A stretch of DNA of 64,000 nt from Pyrrhosoma nymphula (taxonomy: Eukaryota > Arthropoda > Insecta > Odonata > Coenagrionidae). Within the stretch, counting starts at the first letter, position 1, and each line of letters starts with the position of its first letter. The DNA is taken from the NCBI GenBank assembly GCA_963573305.1, contig OY754332.1, positions 55,465,559-55,529,558 of the forward strand. Reading direction: 5' to 3'. Positions 45,403 to 55,251 of this stretch are shown here, in pieces. The notes beneath the pieces are model-generated. The model was given only the letters and a program-made list of their open reading frames with translations. It was not told the origin of the DNA and searched no databases. The translations under genes and the position numbers were made by a program.

Positions 45403-45519
45403 GCGTTTGGGTCTTCAGCACAAAGAATAATTCTCATGCAATAGTGCATTTTATGAAAAAATCACGAAAGGATGAAAATCAACCCTCCCACTCTTTACCC
45501 TATTTCTCCCCATATCATA

Positions 45520-45600
45520 GCTGGTGTCCTAACACCCCCTACCATACGCTTCTACGGTGGCTTGAATGTTTGTATGTAGATTGTACGAAGACGCTCAAAT
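45520..45600 (+). repeat. CR1-like LINE 3' end fragment
   Basis: 'ggtgtcctaacacccccta' at 45521 matches the reverse complement of 38322-38340, and 'gtatgtagattgtac' sits where the ACATCT-type tail would be. No coding part remains. Confidence 0.6.
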
Positions 45601-46314
45601 GATCTCCTTTTCCAACTGCTGAAGATTGCGGGCAGGTGCGTGAATCAAGCAAAACACGTATGTACGGCTTCGTGTAGAATACGGTATAGTTAATTAGGGC
45701 AAACTTACCCATCAACACAAGGACAGGTTTTCCTTGAAAGAATAAACATCTTGAAGAAAACAGTATTTCCTGAAAATTAACGTAAATGATACATATTTTT
45801 CCCCAATCTAAAATCGAGACTTCTACAAATATACCTACCAAGGATCTTCTCTGGCATAAAATTTATTTATTAAATGTGGTTCGCGTGAATTGAGCAATCT
45901 TTTAATTTGTAACCTACATACTGGTATTCTGTGTCCACCATTGTCATATGAGACCAACCTTAGTACTCCGAGAGCTAACGGACATGGTGAGTCATTCATT
46001 CGAAAAGGGTCCCGCACCAAAAGAGCTATTTTATCCCTTATTCTTTAGAAAATACCCTCCAAGCAGGGAGAAAGATGATTCACAGTAGAGCTAAATTTTA
46101 TCAGCGCTTCTCAGGGATGATTTCACGGAAAAACTGACGCAGATGATTGTGAGGCATGATCTGTGAATATTTACAGTGGTTATAACCCCTAGAATGTGAT
46201 GTATGGAACTCGAGATGAAATGGTGCAGCATTTGCAACATCATACGCAGGACAGTTACAAGAGCGACGGCATAGGGAGTTGCGTCAATTAAGCGAATTAC
46301 AACGTCACTCGCCT
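45601..46314. other. No gene seen; contains a dispersed repeat block
   Basis: 46100-46314 aligns with 33780-33970. The rest shows no frame or partner. Confidence 0.45.
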
Positions 46315-47400
46315 AACTAACCTGTAGCAAGGTAAACGCTTTCTGAGGGATAATGCAGATACACAGATTTACATTTGGCCGCTTATGGAAGAAAACAGTC
46401 GGAGTGGAGGGAGCAAGTAACGCTGAAGGGGACAGTGTACTCCTTGCTGACTGAGAGAGCGTCGGATAATCGGACAATCGGGTAATCGATCGTCAAATAA
46501 TCGGCGGTCAATTCGCAATAACTTATCACACAATAGCATTAAAATTGGGATTAATATTATCGTCTAGCTAAAAAGGGATTTAAGCTCCAGCGTGATATTC
46601 CATTTTCTTGATAAAACGGGATTATTATGGGCATGACTTTAGGGAAGTACGACGCGAAATCTCTTACATTATTTATTTCAAACTCCATTTTTCGGCTTTC
46701 GCTACGATAAAGAAAGAATAAAAAAATTAAATAATAAACACTGAATGCATAAAAAAAGGAGAAGTCGAGCATTGTCTCTTGGGATGGGATGTAAGAGCCT
46801 CCACGCCGAGAAAACAACAACTGGAAAATCAATAGAAGTAGATGGAGAATGCATCAAATGATATGGTATTCTCGCATAACCTTAACAAATTATGTATTCA
46901 TCAACATGGTTATCAACATGTCTCACACTTAGTACTACAACGCTACTCTTTCATTTCTCTTGGCCTTCAAATATTAAAACCCCCAACGGATGGCGGCGCA
47001 AATTTTTATTTTTTCTACCACGTTAGGAATTGAACTATATCCAAACTAGTCGAAACTTTGGCATCAATCATATGAAAAAAGGAAATGGAGTAAGAGCATT
47101 AATCACTTAATCTGACCAAAAAAAGTTTTATCTGAAAATTTAATGATCGACATAGGTTTTTACAATTTTTATGCCTTACATAAATAGGATAATACAGAGA
47201 ATACAAATAAAAAATCTCAACTGTGTTTGATTTACATGTTATGTTCACAATCCATTTAAAAAAATCACAATGCATTGCAACTAAATGATAACTATTTTGA
47301 ATTTTATGTAAACCAAACCATACAGTATAACATTTCTTCACTTTACTTTGATATCCTTGTCATAAACCAAAATGAATGGAATATCCTATGTTGGTTTGAT
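46315..47400 (+). repeat. Dispersed repeat family C, copy 3
   Basis: Starts with 'taacctgtagcaaggt' as at 20338 and follows the same block order to 'aaactagtcgaaacttt' near 47045. The tail with 'aatggaatatcctatgttggtttga' is shared with copy 4 at 48767. Confidence 0.7.
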
Positions 47401-47904
47401 CTAGTAGGGTCATTCTACGTCAAATCGACAAAAATGATCGTTAGGGCGACCGATTTTAACCAAATTTTGCATTTTGTCCTCATTTGATAGCATATTGAAA
47501 ATCCCGAAGCCATTTTGTAATTCATGCAAGCGTTTACGAGATATTGCAACGTCGCTAATTTTTTATTTTACAAAATTGTCTACACATTTCACCGTATATC
47601 TCCGACAATGTTGAAGCTACATATGTACAAAAGAGCTTATTTTAAAGGTCATGAAATAGGAAAGTATAATAACGGAATATATTTCAAAATATAAACAATT
47701 TAATTAAGTTAATAACAATATTAATATTTCCAATCGATTTTTGACGATGTACTGATGCCTTCGAATTAGCTATTTTTTTATTAATTGTAGATACAACTCT
47801 CCTTTACAAATTAAAAAAGTTTGGTAGGGTTAAAATTTCATTTAAGAAAAATAAAATTTCAGTGTAGGCGTAACGCTGCGCTGGCTGGCGCTAAAATGAT
47901 ATTC
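47401..47904. other. Unidentified sequence beginning GGGTCATTCTACGTCAAATC
   Basis: A 'gggtcattctacgtcaa' word starts a stretch unlike its neighbours and splits two copies of repeat family C. It might be a transposon terminus, but I found no matching second end. Confidence 0.3.
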
Positions 47905-48790
47905 AGTGTACCGCTAAAAAGAGATTCAAGCTCCAGCATAACATCCCTTTTTCTTGATATAACGGGGTTATTATGGTAAAACTATTAATTGAATGAATAA
48001 ATGATTCCATGGTAGTATTATTAGATAGTAGACTCCAGGGACAACAGGAATCATCTCGTATTTTTTATTTTAAACTCCCGTTTTCGGCGTTCACTATGAT
48101 AAAGAAAAAATATAAAAATGAAATAATAAAAACTGAAAGAATAAAAAAGAAAAGAATGAATAGTCGAAGATTGTCTCTTGGGATGTGATGTAAGGTCCAT
48201 CACACCGGGAAAATAACTGGAAAATCTATAGAAGTCGTGGGACAATGCATCAAATGATCTTATTTATACATATAACCATAACAAATTGTGTATTTACAGC
48301 ATGGTAATCGACAAGTCTCACACCTATTAGTACAACGGTACTCTTTTCCCTCTCCTAGCCCTTAAATATTAAAATCCCCAACAGATGGCGCCACTAATTT
48401 TTATGTTTGCTATCACCTCAGGAATCGAACCATGTCCATATTACTCAAAACTTTGGCTTGCATCATATGAAAAAAAAGGAAATGAACAGTAAGCATTAAT
48501 CACCCAATCCGAGTTACAAATATTTAAAATGAAAATATAATGACCAACTTACGCTATTACAATTGTTACACCTTGCATTTATAGATAATACAGTAAATAT
48601 AAATAGAAAATTGCTTCAACTATTTATGTTCAAAATCCACTAAAGGACAAGTGCAGTACATTGTTCCTAATTATTCCTATTTTGAATTATATGTAAACCA
48701 AACTATACTATAAAATATTTCTTTACTTTACTTGGATATTTTTAAAATGAATTTCTATTCGAAAACGAATGGAATATCCTTCGTTGGTTT
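47905..48790 (+). repeat. Dispersed repeat family C, copy 4
   Basis: 'gctaaaaagagattcaagctccag' at 47914 through 'gaatatccttcgttggtttga' at 48771, collinear with copy 3. Confidence 0.7.
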
Positions 48791-49196
48791 GACATGGTGG
48801 TTCAGTCATAGAGAGTGATGGTTTTTAAATTATGGCGATGAATATTTAGAGATACAATGAGCCAGGAGAAATGTATCAATCAACCAATTCAATGGTAAAC
48901 GTGATTTGAAAGACTCGCTTTCTCGAATAAAGTGTGTATCATTAGTAAGCTGAGGACATTGCCTAAAATGCCTATTTTTTCTTTTATTCAGGAAACCAAT
49001 TTTATGAAATTATAAGTTTATTTAGGATCAATAATGGCAAAAATAAGGCAGTTTGTTATTGCCTAAGAAGGCCTATTTTACCTCTTAATGCCTTTTCTGC
49101 TGATATTGCATATTTAAGGGTCTAACAAAGCAAAAATCTTCTCAACGTCACAAAACTTCTCTGAATGAATGAATGACATGAATTTTTAATGCATCT
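48791..49196. other. No gene seen
   Basis: The 48953-49090 block has repeated 'gccta' words and a 'ctgaggacatt' word that also occurs, inverted, near 51162 in the hAT unit. This could be a remnant of the other hAT end, but it is not supported further. Confidence 0.35.
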
Positions 49197-50021
49197 CGTA
49201 AAGCTTGCATCTACTTTTAATGCATCTACTAAACTTCCCTTGGATGATAAAATAACCAAAACCTGGTCGTACGCGAATCTAATCGACTTTATCAGCTGGC
49301 CTCACACTGTCATTTCAACATCTATCTCTTCCAGAGCCTCTCTCACTGTTTTCTTGACATAATTGAGAATCAATTAACTCATTTTATAACCTCCTACGTA
49401 TTATTCTAAGTTACGCTTTTTCTGAGCGAAAATTTAACTAATCGCATTATATCCACCACGACGACTTTTCTTGCCTTCATCTCTCGTGATGCCTTTTCTA
49501 TTTCGTTGTCGATTATCTCCGGGCCGAGGTTATTCCTCTCCGTCGCTCCCTCGCCCTCTATATCTAAGTTCACGTTTCCCTTTCCGCTGTCATGAAGCTC
49601 CTTTACTGCTTCTCTGCACCTATCTTCAGAATTTTCTTGTTTGATTAATATCTTACCTGTTCTGCCCTTATTCGTTGCTCTTACGGCTCGAAAACACCTT
49701 CACTTTCACTTATAGATCACCCGTTTCCCCTTCTCTCTGTGACGTTTCCATTTCTTTGCATTGTCCTTTCCACCATTTTTCCTTCATGTGGTTAGTTGTT
49801 AGCCTAACTTTATTATTTTATTCCTTATACCTTTTCCTGACAATTTAAATATTGAAGTTTTTCCAATGCGTTCTCTACTCTATTTTCCTAATCATTTCCT
49901 TTTTCAGTCATTGCTCCCTCGTACCAATTGGTTCCATTAATCCTATTTGTTTCCCTGCCGCTCTTGCTCTGCCTGTTGTTTTACTCTCCCATGTGTTTTT
50001 CTTCGTTTCTTTCCAATTGCC
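49197..50021 (-). pseudogene. RTE-like fragment, second copy of 30575-31497
   Basis: Matches the minus-strand RTE at 30575-31497 closely but lacks about 130 bp present there (between 30805 and 30930), joined here at about 49447. The FADD motif reads F-A-Y-D (plus-strand near 49263-49277), so a catalytic Asp is lost in addition to stops. It covers the linker and the part of the RT up to the catalytic motif, with no endonuclease or C-terminus. Confidence 0.8.
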
Positions 50022-50623
50022 AAAAACATTGGGCTTCGTAGTAAGATGAACAAAATCCTAATCTTGCGGGAAAGGTAGTCTTTTGGGAAATAACTATTGT
50101 ATCTACAGGCGTTTTCGAAATGCGCTTATATCATAATGACTTTCGGTTATGCATTGTATAAGGAGTGGAAAACTATAAGGAGACCAGTCTCTCACAACAT
50201 TCATCGTATTATATCACAACTCACATACCTTTTAAGCTTACCCCCAGTTCTCGCTGCGACATCGGTAGGCATTGTAGGCATCGCTGATGTCACTCCAAAC
50301 CTTCTTCTTCTGAATGTTGGAGGTAGCGTCCGTCCATTTATTTTCAGCCACATCTCGGTGCTTCTCCACCAAGTCACATAGAATATTTTTTAGTGGCGGA
50401 GTAAACACCATCCGCTAGTTTGCGGCTGCCATTTTTGATTACTTTATGCTTGGTTACCGTGAAGAATTAGCATTGAGAATCGTTCAGCGGAACCGCTCAC
50501 AGGTCTTAGTACCGGTACAGTAAACAACTCTCCTACCCGTGACACTTACAAAATATGACTATGAATACGGGCCATAGCCTTCTAATTGAAAACATGTTAT
50601 CAGGGACTTCGGTTGCTCCAGGA

Positions 50624-50840
50624 CCATAGAAGAGAGCAGAATGGCTTGCATCATTTAAGTATTGCCCTATCACCTCATGCGAGGTCGAAAGGTCATTTTC
50701 ATACTATAGAAATATCCAGGCTGACTCTCGGCATAAGTTTACCGGACAACATTTAGAGAAATATGTTGTTGTAAATGATGTAATGTTACTTGAAATAATT
50801 AAACCTTTTTTAATTTTAATTTTCTTTAGATTATAAGCTA
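50624..50840 (+). pseudogene. hAT transposase C-terminal segment, copy 2
   Basis: Reads 'WLASFKYCPITSCEVERSF' and then 'FTGQHLEKYVVVND', open further on both sides than copy 1; a TAG lies near 50626. It is the family's dimerisation region, without any catalytic residues. Confidence 0.8.
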
Positions 50841-50959
50841 ATTTTAAATGAAGTTTTATCCTCTTTCCTCTCCATCAGTATCACCAAAAGGTAATCGTGT
50901 ATTTTAGCCCAAGCTTTAAATTTCAGATGCTTCCTTGCGGCAATAAGTCGCATTACGTT

Positions 50960-51080
50960 TCTAGCCGGTCACTGAGGCGGCGGGGTAAAGTCATCGCCTG
51001 CTAATCTTGGGATTACGAGTTTGAGTCCCGCCTGGGTGGCTATTTCACCACCGAAGGCATAGATGTATGTCAAGTTCTGT
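50960..51080 (+). repeat. tRNA-like SINE, family B, copy 3
   Basis: Same head as at 28020 with a mutated B-box ('GAGTTTGAGTCCC' near 51017). Confidence 0.65.
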
Positions 51081-51796
51081 TTGTCTGGTTTTTCTGCCTT
51101 TTTTAATTGCCTGTTTTGAAATGTTTAATGCCTTTCTCTTCATTTTTAATGCTTAAATGTCCTCAGTTTAATCACGAGAAACAGGATAGTACGTGTGAGG
51201 TTTAATGTAGTATTCTGCTTATTTCCCGCAAAATGGAGGTATTAAGAAGGGAAATAATAATGAGACATGCGGTTTAACGGATAACCTTAAATAAATAACA
51301 TATACTAAGGTAAATAATACTGTTTATATTTATTTCCTTGATGAGGGAAACTTATTTATTTCATACCCATCGTTTCGCATTTTATGGTTTAATAATGGTC
51401 TCTACGTTTTAGAGACCATTATTAAAAATGTTGCTTATGAATAAGGGACGGTAAATCTACAGTCTTAGCATTTAATTTCTTAGCTCTACTTCAATGACAA
51501 CACAAAAATTATGGTTAATACATAACAAATGTAGGAGATATGTGGCTCAAACATATCATTATTTTTCTTTTGCACCTTCAGTCATAAAATATGTACTAAA
51601 ACACTAATAGGTAAAAGTTTCGTTCAACGTCCATTTACTAGGTGCTACAGGAGAAATGAGAGTTATGTGACCAAACAAGAATAGGAATATGATTAAGGAA
51701 ATTATATGAATTTCAAAAGGAAAATAAATGCCGTTCAATAAATATTTACATCAATCATATTCTCTTGCGTAGTTAACTTTACACGTTCCGTGCTCA

Positions 51797-51815
51797 TGAC
51801 GTAACATCTACGTCA
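51797..51815. repeat. TGACGTA inverted repeat
   Basis: TGACGTA (51797-51803) faces TACGTCA (51809-51815). Another TGACGTAGTCA word follows at about 51839-51849. In copy 1 the equivalent words are at 28872-28925. The sequence resembles bZIP/CRE binding sites; function is unknown. Confidence 0.75.
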
Positions 51816-51891
51816 CGGCAGTCCCTTGCGAGTGACTGATGACGTAGTCACCCGACGACCCGATCTTTTTTCAGATTTTCTTTGAATTTGC

Positions 51892-53216
51892 TAGCAAGTT
51901 AGTTAGGTGACTAATAATGGATACAGAAAAAATAAGACGAAAGAAAAGAAAGGAATTTCGAGTGATTATATCTGAAAGACGTATATCAATCAACATTTTA
52001 ATCAATTCTCCTGTGTATTTTACTGAATGGGTTTCAATGTCTAATCTATCATTTTGCCTCCCCATTTTGATTGTCCAATTCTGTAAAACAAATCGAGGAA
52101 ATAAAAAAAAGATAACTTTCAAATATTGAGCGAAAATAAGATCTTATATTGGCAACTTCATCTGAGCTGCAGGGTACTTTTATGATTTGAAATCCAGTTT
52201 GAGAGTAAATTGTACTAAGTTCAGTGTCACCAAAAATTACTGACATTTTAGCCTCGAAGAGTTGTAAGAGAGTTATTTGATAAAATAATAGATGTGTCAA
52301 TAAACTAATTGAGAAAAATTATTGTTACACGAAACTTATTGGGAGAGTAACTACTTCAGTGAGGTATGTTATAAGGTGATAATAGAAAATGGACATATAT
52401 GACATTGAAAAAATGTGGCACAGTTGTAATAAATAGCGTAGCGTATATTTTCAATGCTTTCGTCGTCCACCTTGCAGCAACAACTAACTGTTGTAAGTAA
52501 CTACCTCAATGAGATATGCAATATGTCTATAATAGAAAAAGAGAATATATGACAATGCAAATACGGTTGTGGAGAAAATGGAGAGGATCCCCCGAGCTTC
52601 ACCTCTCGGTGGCTACGCTTGAAGTCGAAATTATCGGCCCTATCAGCAATAGCACAAGAACTGCTCCAATGTTCGATTATGCTATAAATATGGCCACGAC
52701 ATGAGAATTTCCACGCCGTAATTGTGGTATCTAGAATGAAGACCTAATGGTTAGAATAAATATTTTTTAAATGGCCAATTTAGGTTGTTCAATGGTTAAC
52801 GCTTGTAGAGTAGTTTTTCAATCAACTTTTTGAGAGCTATTATAGTTGAATACAATAACAATTTTTCCCGCGTCATCATTTATTAATTAAAAGAGAACTA
52901 AATAGGGGAGCTAAACTAAAATAGAATATTTTTGAGCATATGGTTAGAAGCATGGAATGGCTCAGATGAAAATGTTTTCAATCCATTCCCTAATTATGTT
53001 AGGTGCTTCACAAAAAGACTCTAATCCATGACATGTATATTGATTGTTTTTTAATAATATGCTTCATATGATACCTTTATATGTATATTTCTGTTACCAC
53101 CAGACTATAGGGTCAACTTGCAACTGTATTATCTAAAATAATAATAATAACTAAACTCCATTCAACTAAAATGTTCTGTAGAAATATTAAGCATAGATAA
53201 AAAGAGGAATTATCGA
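51892..53216. other. No gene seen; diverged local tandem duplication
   Basis: 52340-52430 and 52490-52570 share an ordered set of words ('gtaactac.tca.tgag.tatg', 'ataatagaaaa', 'atatatgaca'), indicating an old tandem duplication of about 150 bp. The 52230-52320 block resembles 22810-22900. Confidence 0.45.
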
Positions 53217-53240
53217 AAATAATAATAATAATAATAATAA
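53217..53240. repeat. (ATA)n simple repeat, 3' tail of the LINE
   Basis: Run of AAT/ATA units directly left of the LINE's 3' UTR (minus-strand element). Confidence 0.9.
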
Positions 53241-53643
53241 AACGTCTTTATTGGGCGAGATTGGGACTAGAAAGTCCCATCTTCCATCTAACCCCTCGTC
53301 AAACATAAAATTATTGCAGTTAAATACATTGTCAAGTTGCTCTTGGAATTACATTCAACAAACAAAATTATAAGTTAGCAAAGTGTAAAAAGATGTGAGC
53401 AAACGTGGGAAAAACCTAAGGATATTGACTGTCGTCCTTATTGGAAAAAAACCCACTGCAGGAAAACGCCCACACAAGAAGGGGGGCGTGAAAAACCTGC
53501 GAAAACCTACTGAGAAAGAGCTAATGTAAACATGGATGTATACAAATACAAGAAAATATCACCCAGTACCTGGAAAGAAAAAGAATATTAGATGAGGCAG
53601 GAGGAGATTAGTGTTGAATCTTTCCTACTGTTCCCATGGTGTT

Positions 53644-53996
53644 TTATGTGTCTCGTTGTTGTTCTCGGAGAAGTTTTTCGTATAGTGCCCTTTTGAAGGA
53701 TGCGAGTGATGATGATTTACGTAGCGGTAAGTCAATGTTGTTCCACTCGCGACATGCGGTCACAATGAATGATTTATTGAATCTGACTGTCCGGTGGTGA
53801 GGAATAACGAGTTTATCATTTCCCCTCGTATTTGAGTCGTGTACTCTACTAAGTGTTTGAAACTCGTCTCTTAGGTACGCTGGTGTATTTGTTTGTAAAA
53901 TTTGATAGAGAAGACCAAGGATATGCAGCCGGCGTCGTGAACTAGGTTTTAACCAATTGAGATTGTTAATATAATTGGTAGTATGATCTGATATAT
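53644..53996 (-). pseudogene. LINE reverse transcriptase, C-terminal part
   Basis: Continues the frame of 60462-59647 in phase across the LTR insertion, beginning 'SDHTTNYINNLNW'. It ends with 'REWNNIDLPLR' and a 'SFKRALYEKLL' block that is typical of LINE C-termini, with a stop at 53644. No lesion is seen in this part. Confidence 0.82.
53993..53996. repeat. 4-bp target-site duplication ATAT (left) of the LTR element
   Basis: ATAT at 53993-53996 and again at 59645-59648. Ty3/gypsy-type elements commonly duplicate 4 to 6 bp. Confidence 0.8.
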
Positions 53997-54465
53997 TGTC
54001 GTGACCCGTTTTTTCCTTTCCCTCCGTTTCAAGGAGGCCCTGGTTATTTTTCTAAGGAGCCTCGGACCAAGGCAGGTCCCTCTACTCTTGGTCACGATTT
54101 GAATTAGCCCATTGCCTATTTTGGTATTGGATCCATGGCCACGCGCAGCCGGACCGACAAGCTTAGGATGTACAATTCTAATATAATTAGCTGTCATGAT
54201 TCATGATTCAGTATTTTTCCACACGGAACATCTCTCTACGGGCGGTCGTCATTCTCACTGTTTCTTAAGACATACGAAACCGCAGGTTCCGTCCGGCCCC
54301 TCATACTCCTTGTCACTCGATAATATAATTCTCGCCAACATCTAATTACGTAAGCAGCATGGGAACTTTCCAGAGGTTCTCTTTCTTACCAAATAAGGTT
54401 AGGCTTGCCATGGACAACGCCCTAAGAACCTTCTAGAATAAAGGAGGGGGTTCAGGGAGGGTTAG

Positions 54466-54475
54466 AATATAAAAA
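54466..54475 (+). promoter_or_regulatory. TATA-like promoter element in the 5' LTR
   Basis: AATATAAAAA followed 25-35 bp later by a CT-rich stretch, a plausible Pol II start. The same sequence is at 59296-59305 in the 3' LTR. The assignment is by sequence only. Confidence 0.6.
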
Positions 54476-54693
54476 CCCTTTTCGGACGAGGACGCTCTCT
54501 CTGTCTGCTCTACTCTCTGCGCTCGGTCCACTGCTGCACGCTGCGATCCTCGCCATCGGTTACTCGACCAACGACCACGCCCGTACTCCACAGACGCTGC
54601 TAGAGGTCATCCTTCCCATTCGTCCGTTTTCGACTATCTTCGCTACAAGATGTACGGCATGGAGTAAGCATAACCTAACATGTACTAATTGTT

Positions 54694-54699
54694 AATAAA
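54694..54699 (+). terminator. AATAAA polyadenylation signal in the LTR
   Basis: Lies downstream of the TATA-like element within the LTR, as expected for the R/U5 region. The functional copy for the genomic RNA would be the one in the 3' LTR at 59524-59529. Confidence 0.6.
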
Positions 54700-54814
54700 T
54701 GGATTTTACTTAAGAATGGAGAGTGAGTTCTCTTTGACTGATTTCCCGAGGTTTTGATCCTTGAAACGTCTAAGTTACGACCCCTAACCAGTCGACCCTA
54801 ACCGGGCCACGACA

Positions 54815-55251
54815 AATGGTGGATATGCGCCGGGTAAACCTTTTTAGGGAATCAGTCGGAAAGAACGCACTACGCACTTTGTGCATAGAATAGTTTAGTT
54901 ATGCTATTTTTGACTTTTTTAATTTTTGCACGCTTGTAGTAGTAGTTTGAAAGTGCCTAGTTATGTGTATTATGCTTTTTCGTAGACGTGTTTGGTGCTC
55001 TTTCTTTTTGTGATGTTTTTAGCATATTTGTGCTAGGATTTATGTTTTAGGCAGGGTTTTTTCTTTCAGGAGTGCTTTTATCCTTATGATTTGCGTGTGA
55101 AATGCGTAATTTTAAGTTTTTCTCAGTGTTTCTTATATGCTTCGCTTTCGCTCTGTTGGTTAATCGCTACGTTTATGTAAGAATTCGGAAGTATAATTTC
55201 TCCCCAATTCCCGAAGTTCAGAGTCCTTTAGTCCATTAAATTGAGTCACGT
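54815..55251 (+). promoter_or_regulatory. Leader with candidate primer-binding site
   Basis: Directly after the 5' LTR the sequence reads AATGGTGGATATGCGCCGGG. A TGG start is expected for a site complementary to the CCA end of a tRNA. I cannot assign the tRNA. The rest of the leader is T-rich and noncoding. Confidence 0.55.

Larger units (their letters stand above)
50588..51891 (+). mobile_element. hAT-derived unit containing a SINE, copy 2
   Basis: Collinear with 27652-28972. It has the hAT end (50624-50840), the SINE (50960-51080), a 13-bp perfect hairpin at 51391-51403/51411-51423 that is imperfect in copy 1, and the TGACGTA cluster near 51797-51852. It lacks a piece of the SINE tail present in copy 1 and has a short extra stretch near 51535-51570. 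Confidence 0.7.
53997..54814 (+). repeat. 5' LTR (818 bp)
   Basis: Starts TGTCGTGACCC and ends GGGCCACGACA, giving a 7-bp perfect terminal inverted repeat. It is identical to 58827-59644 except at 54335 (C, against T in the 3' LTR) and 54351 (T, against C). A TATA-like AATATAAAAA is at 54466-54475 and an AATAAA signal at 54694-54699, suggesting U3, R and U5 limits. Confidence 0.95.

Noticed and set aside
54001..54197. Minus-strand frames within both LTRs
   Set aside because: Identical because the LTRs are identical; no independent evidence of coding.
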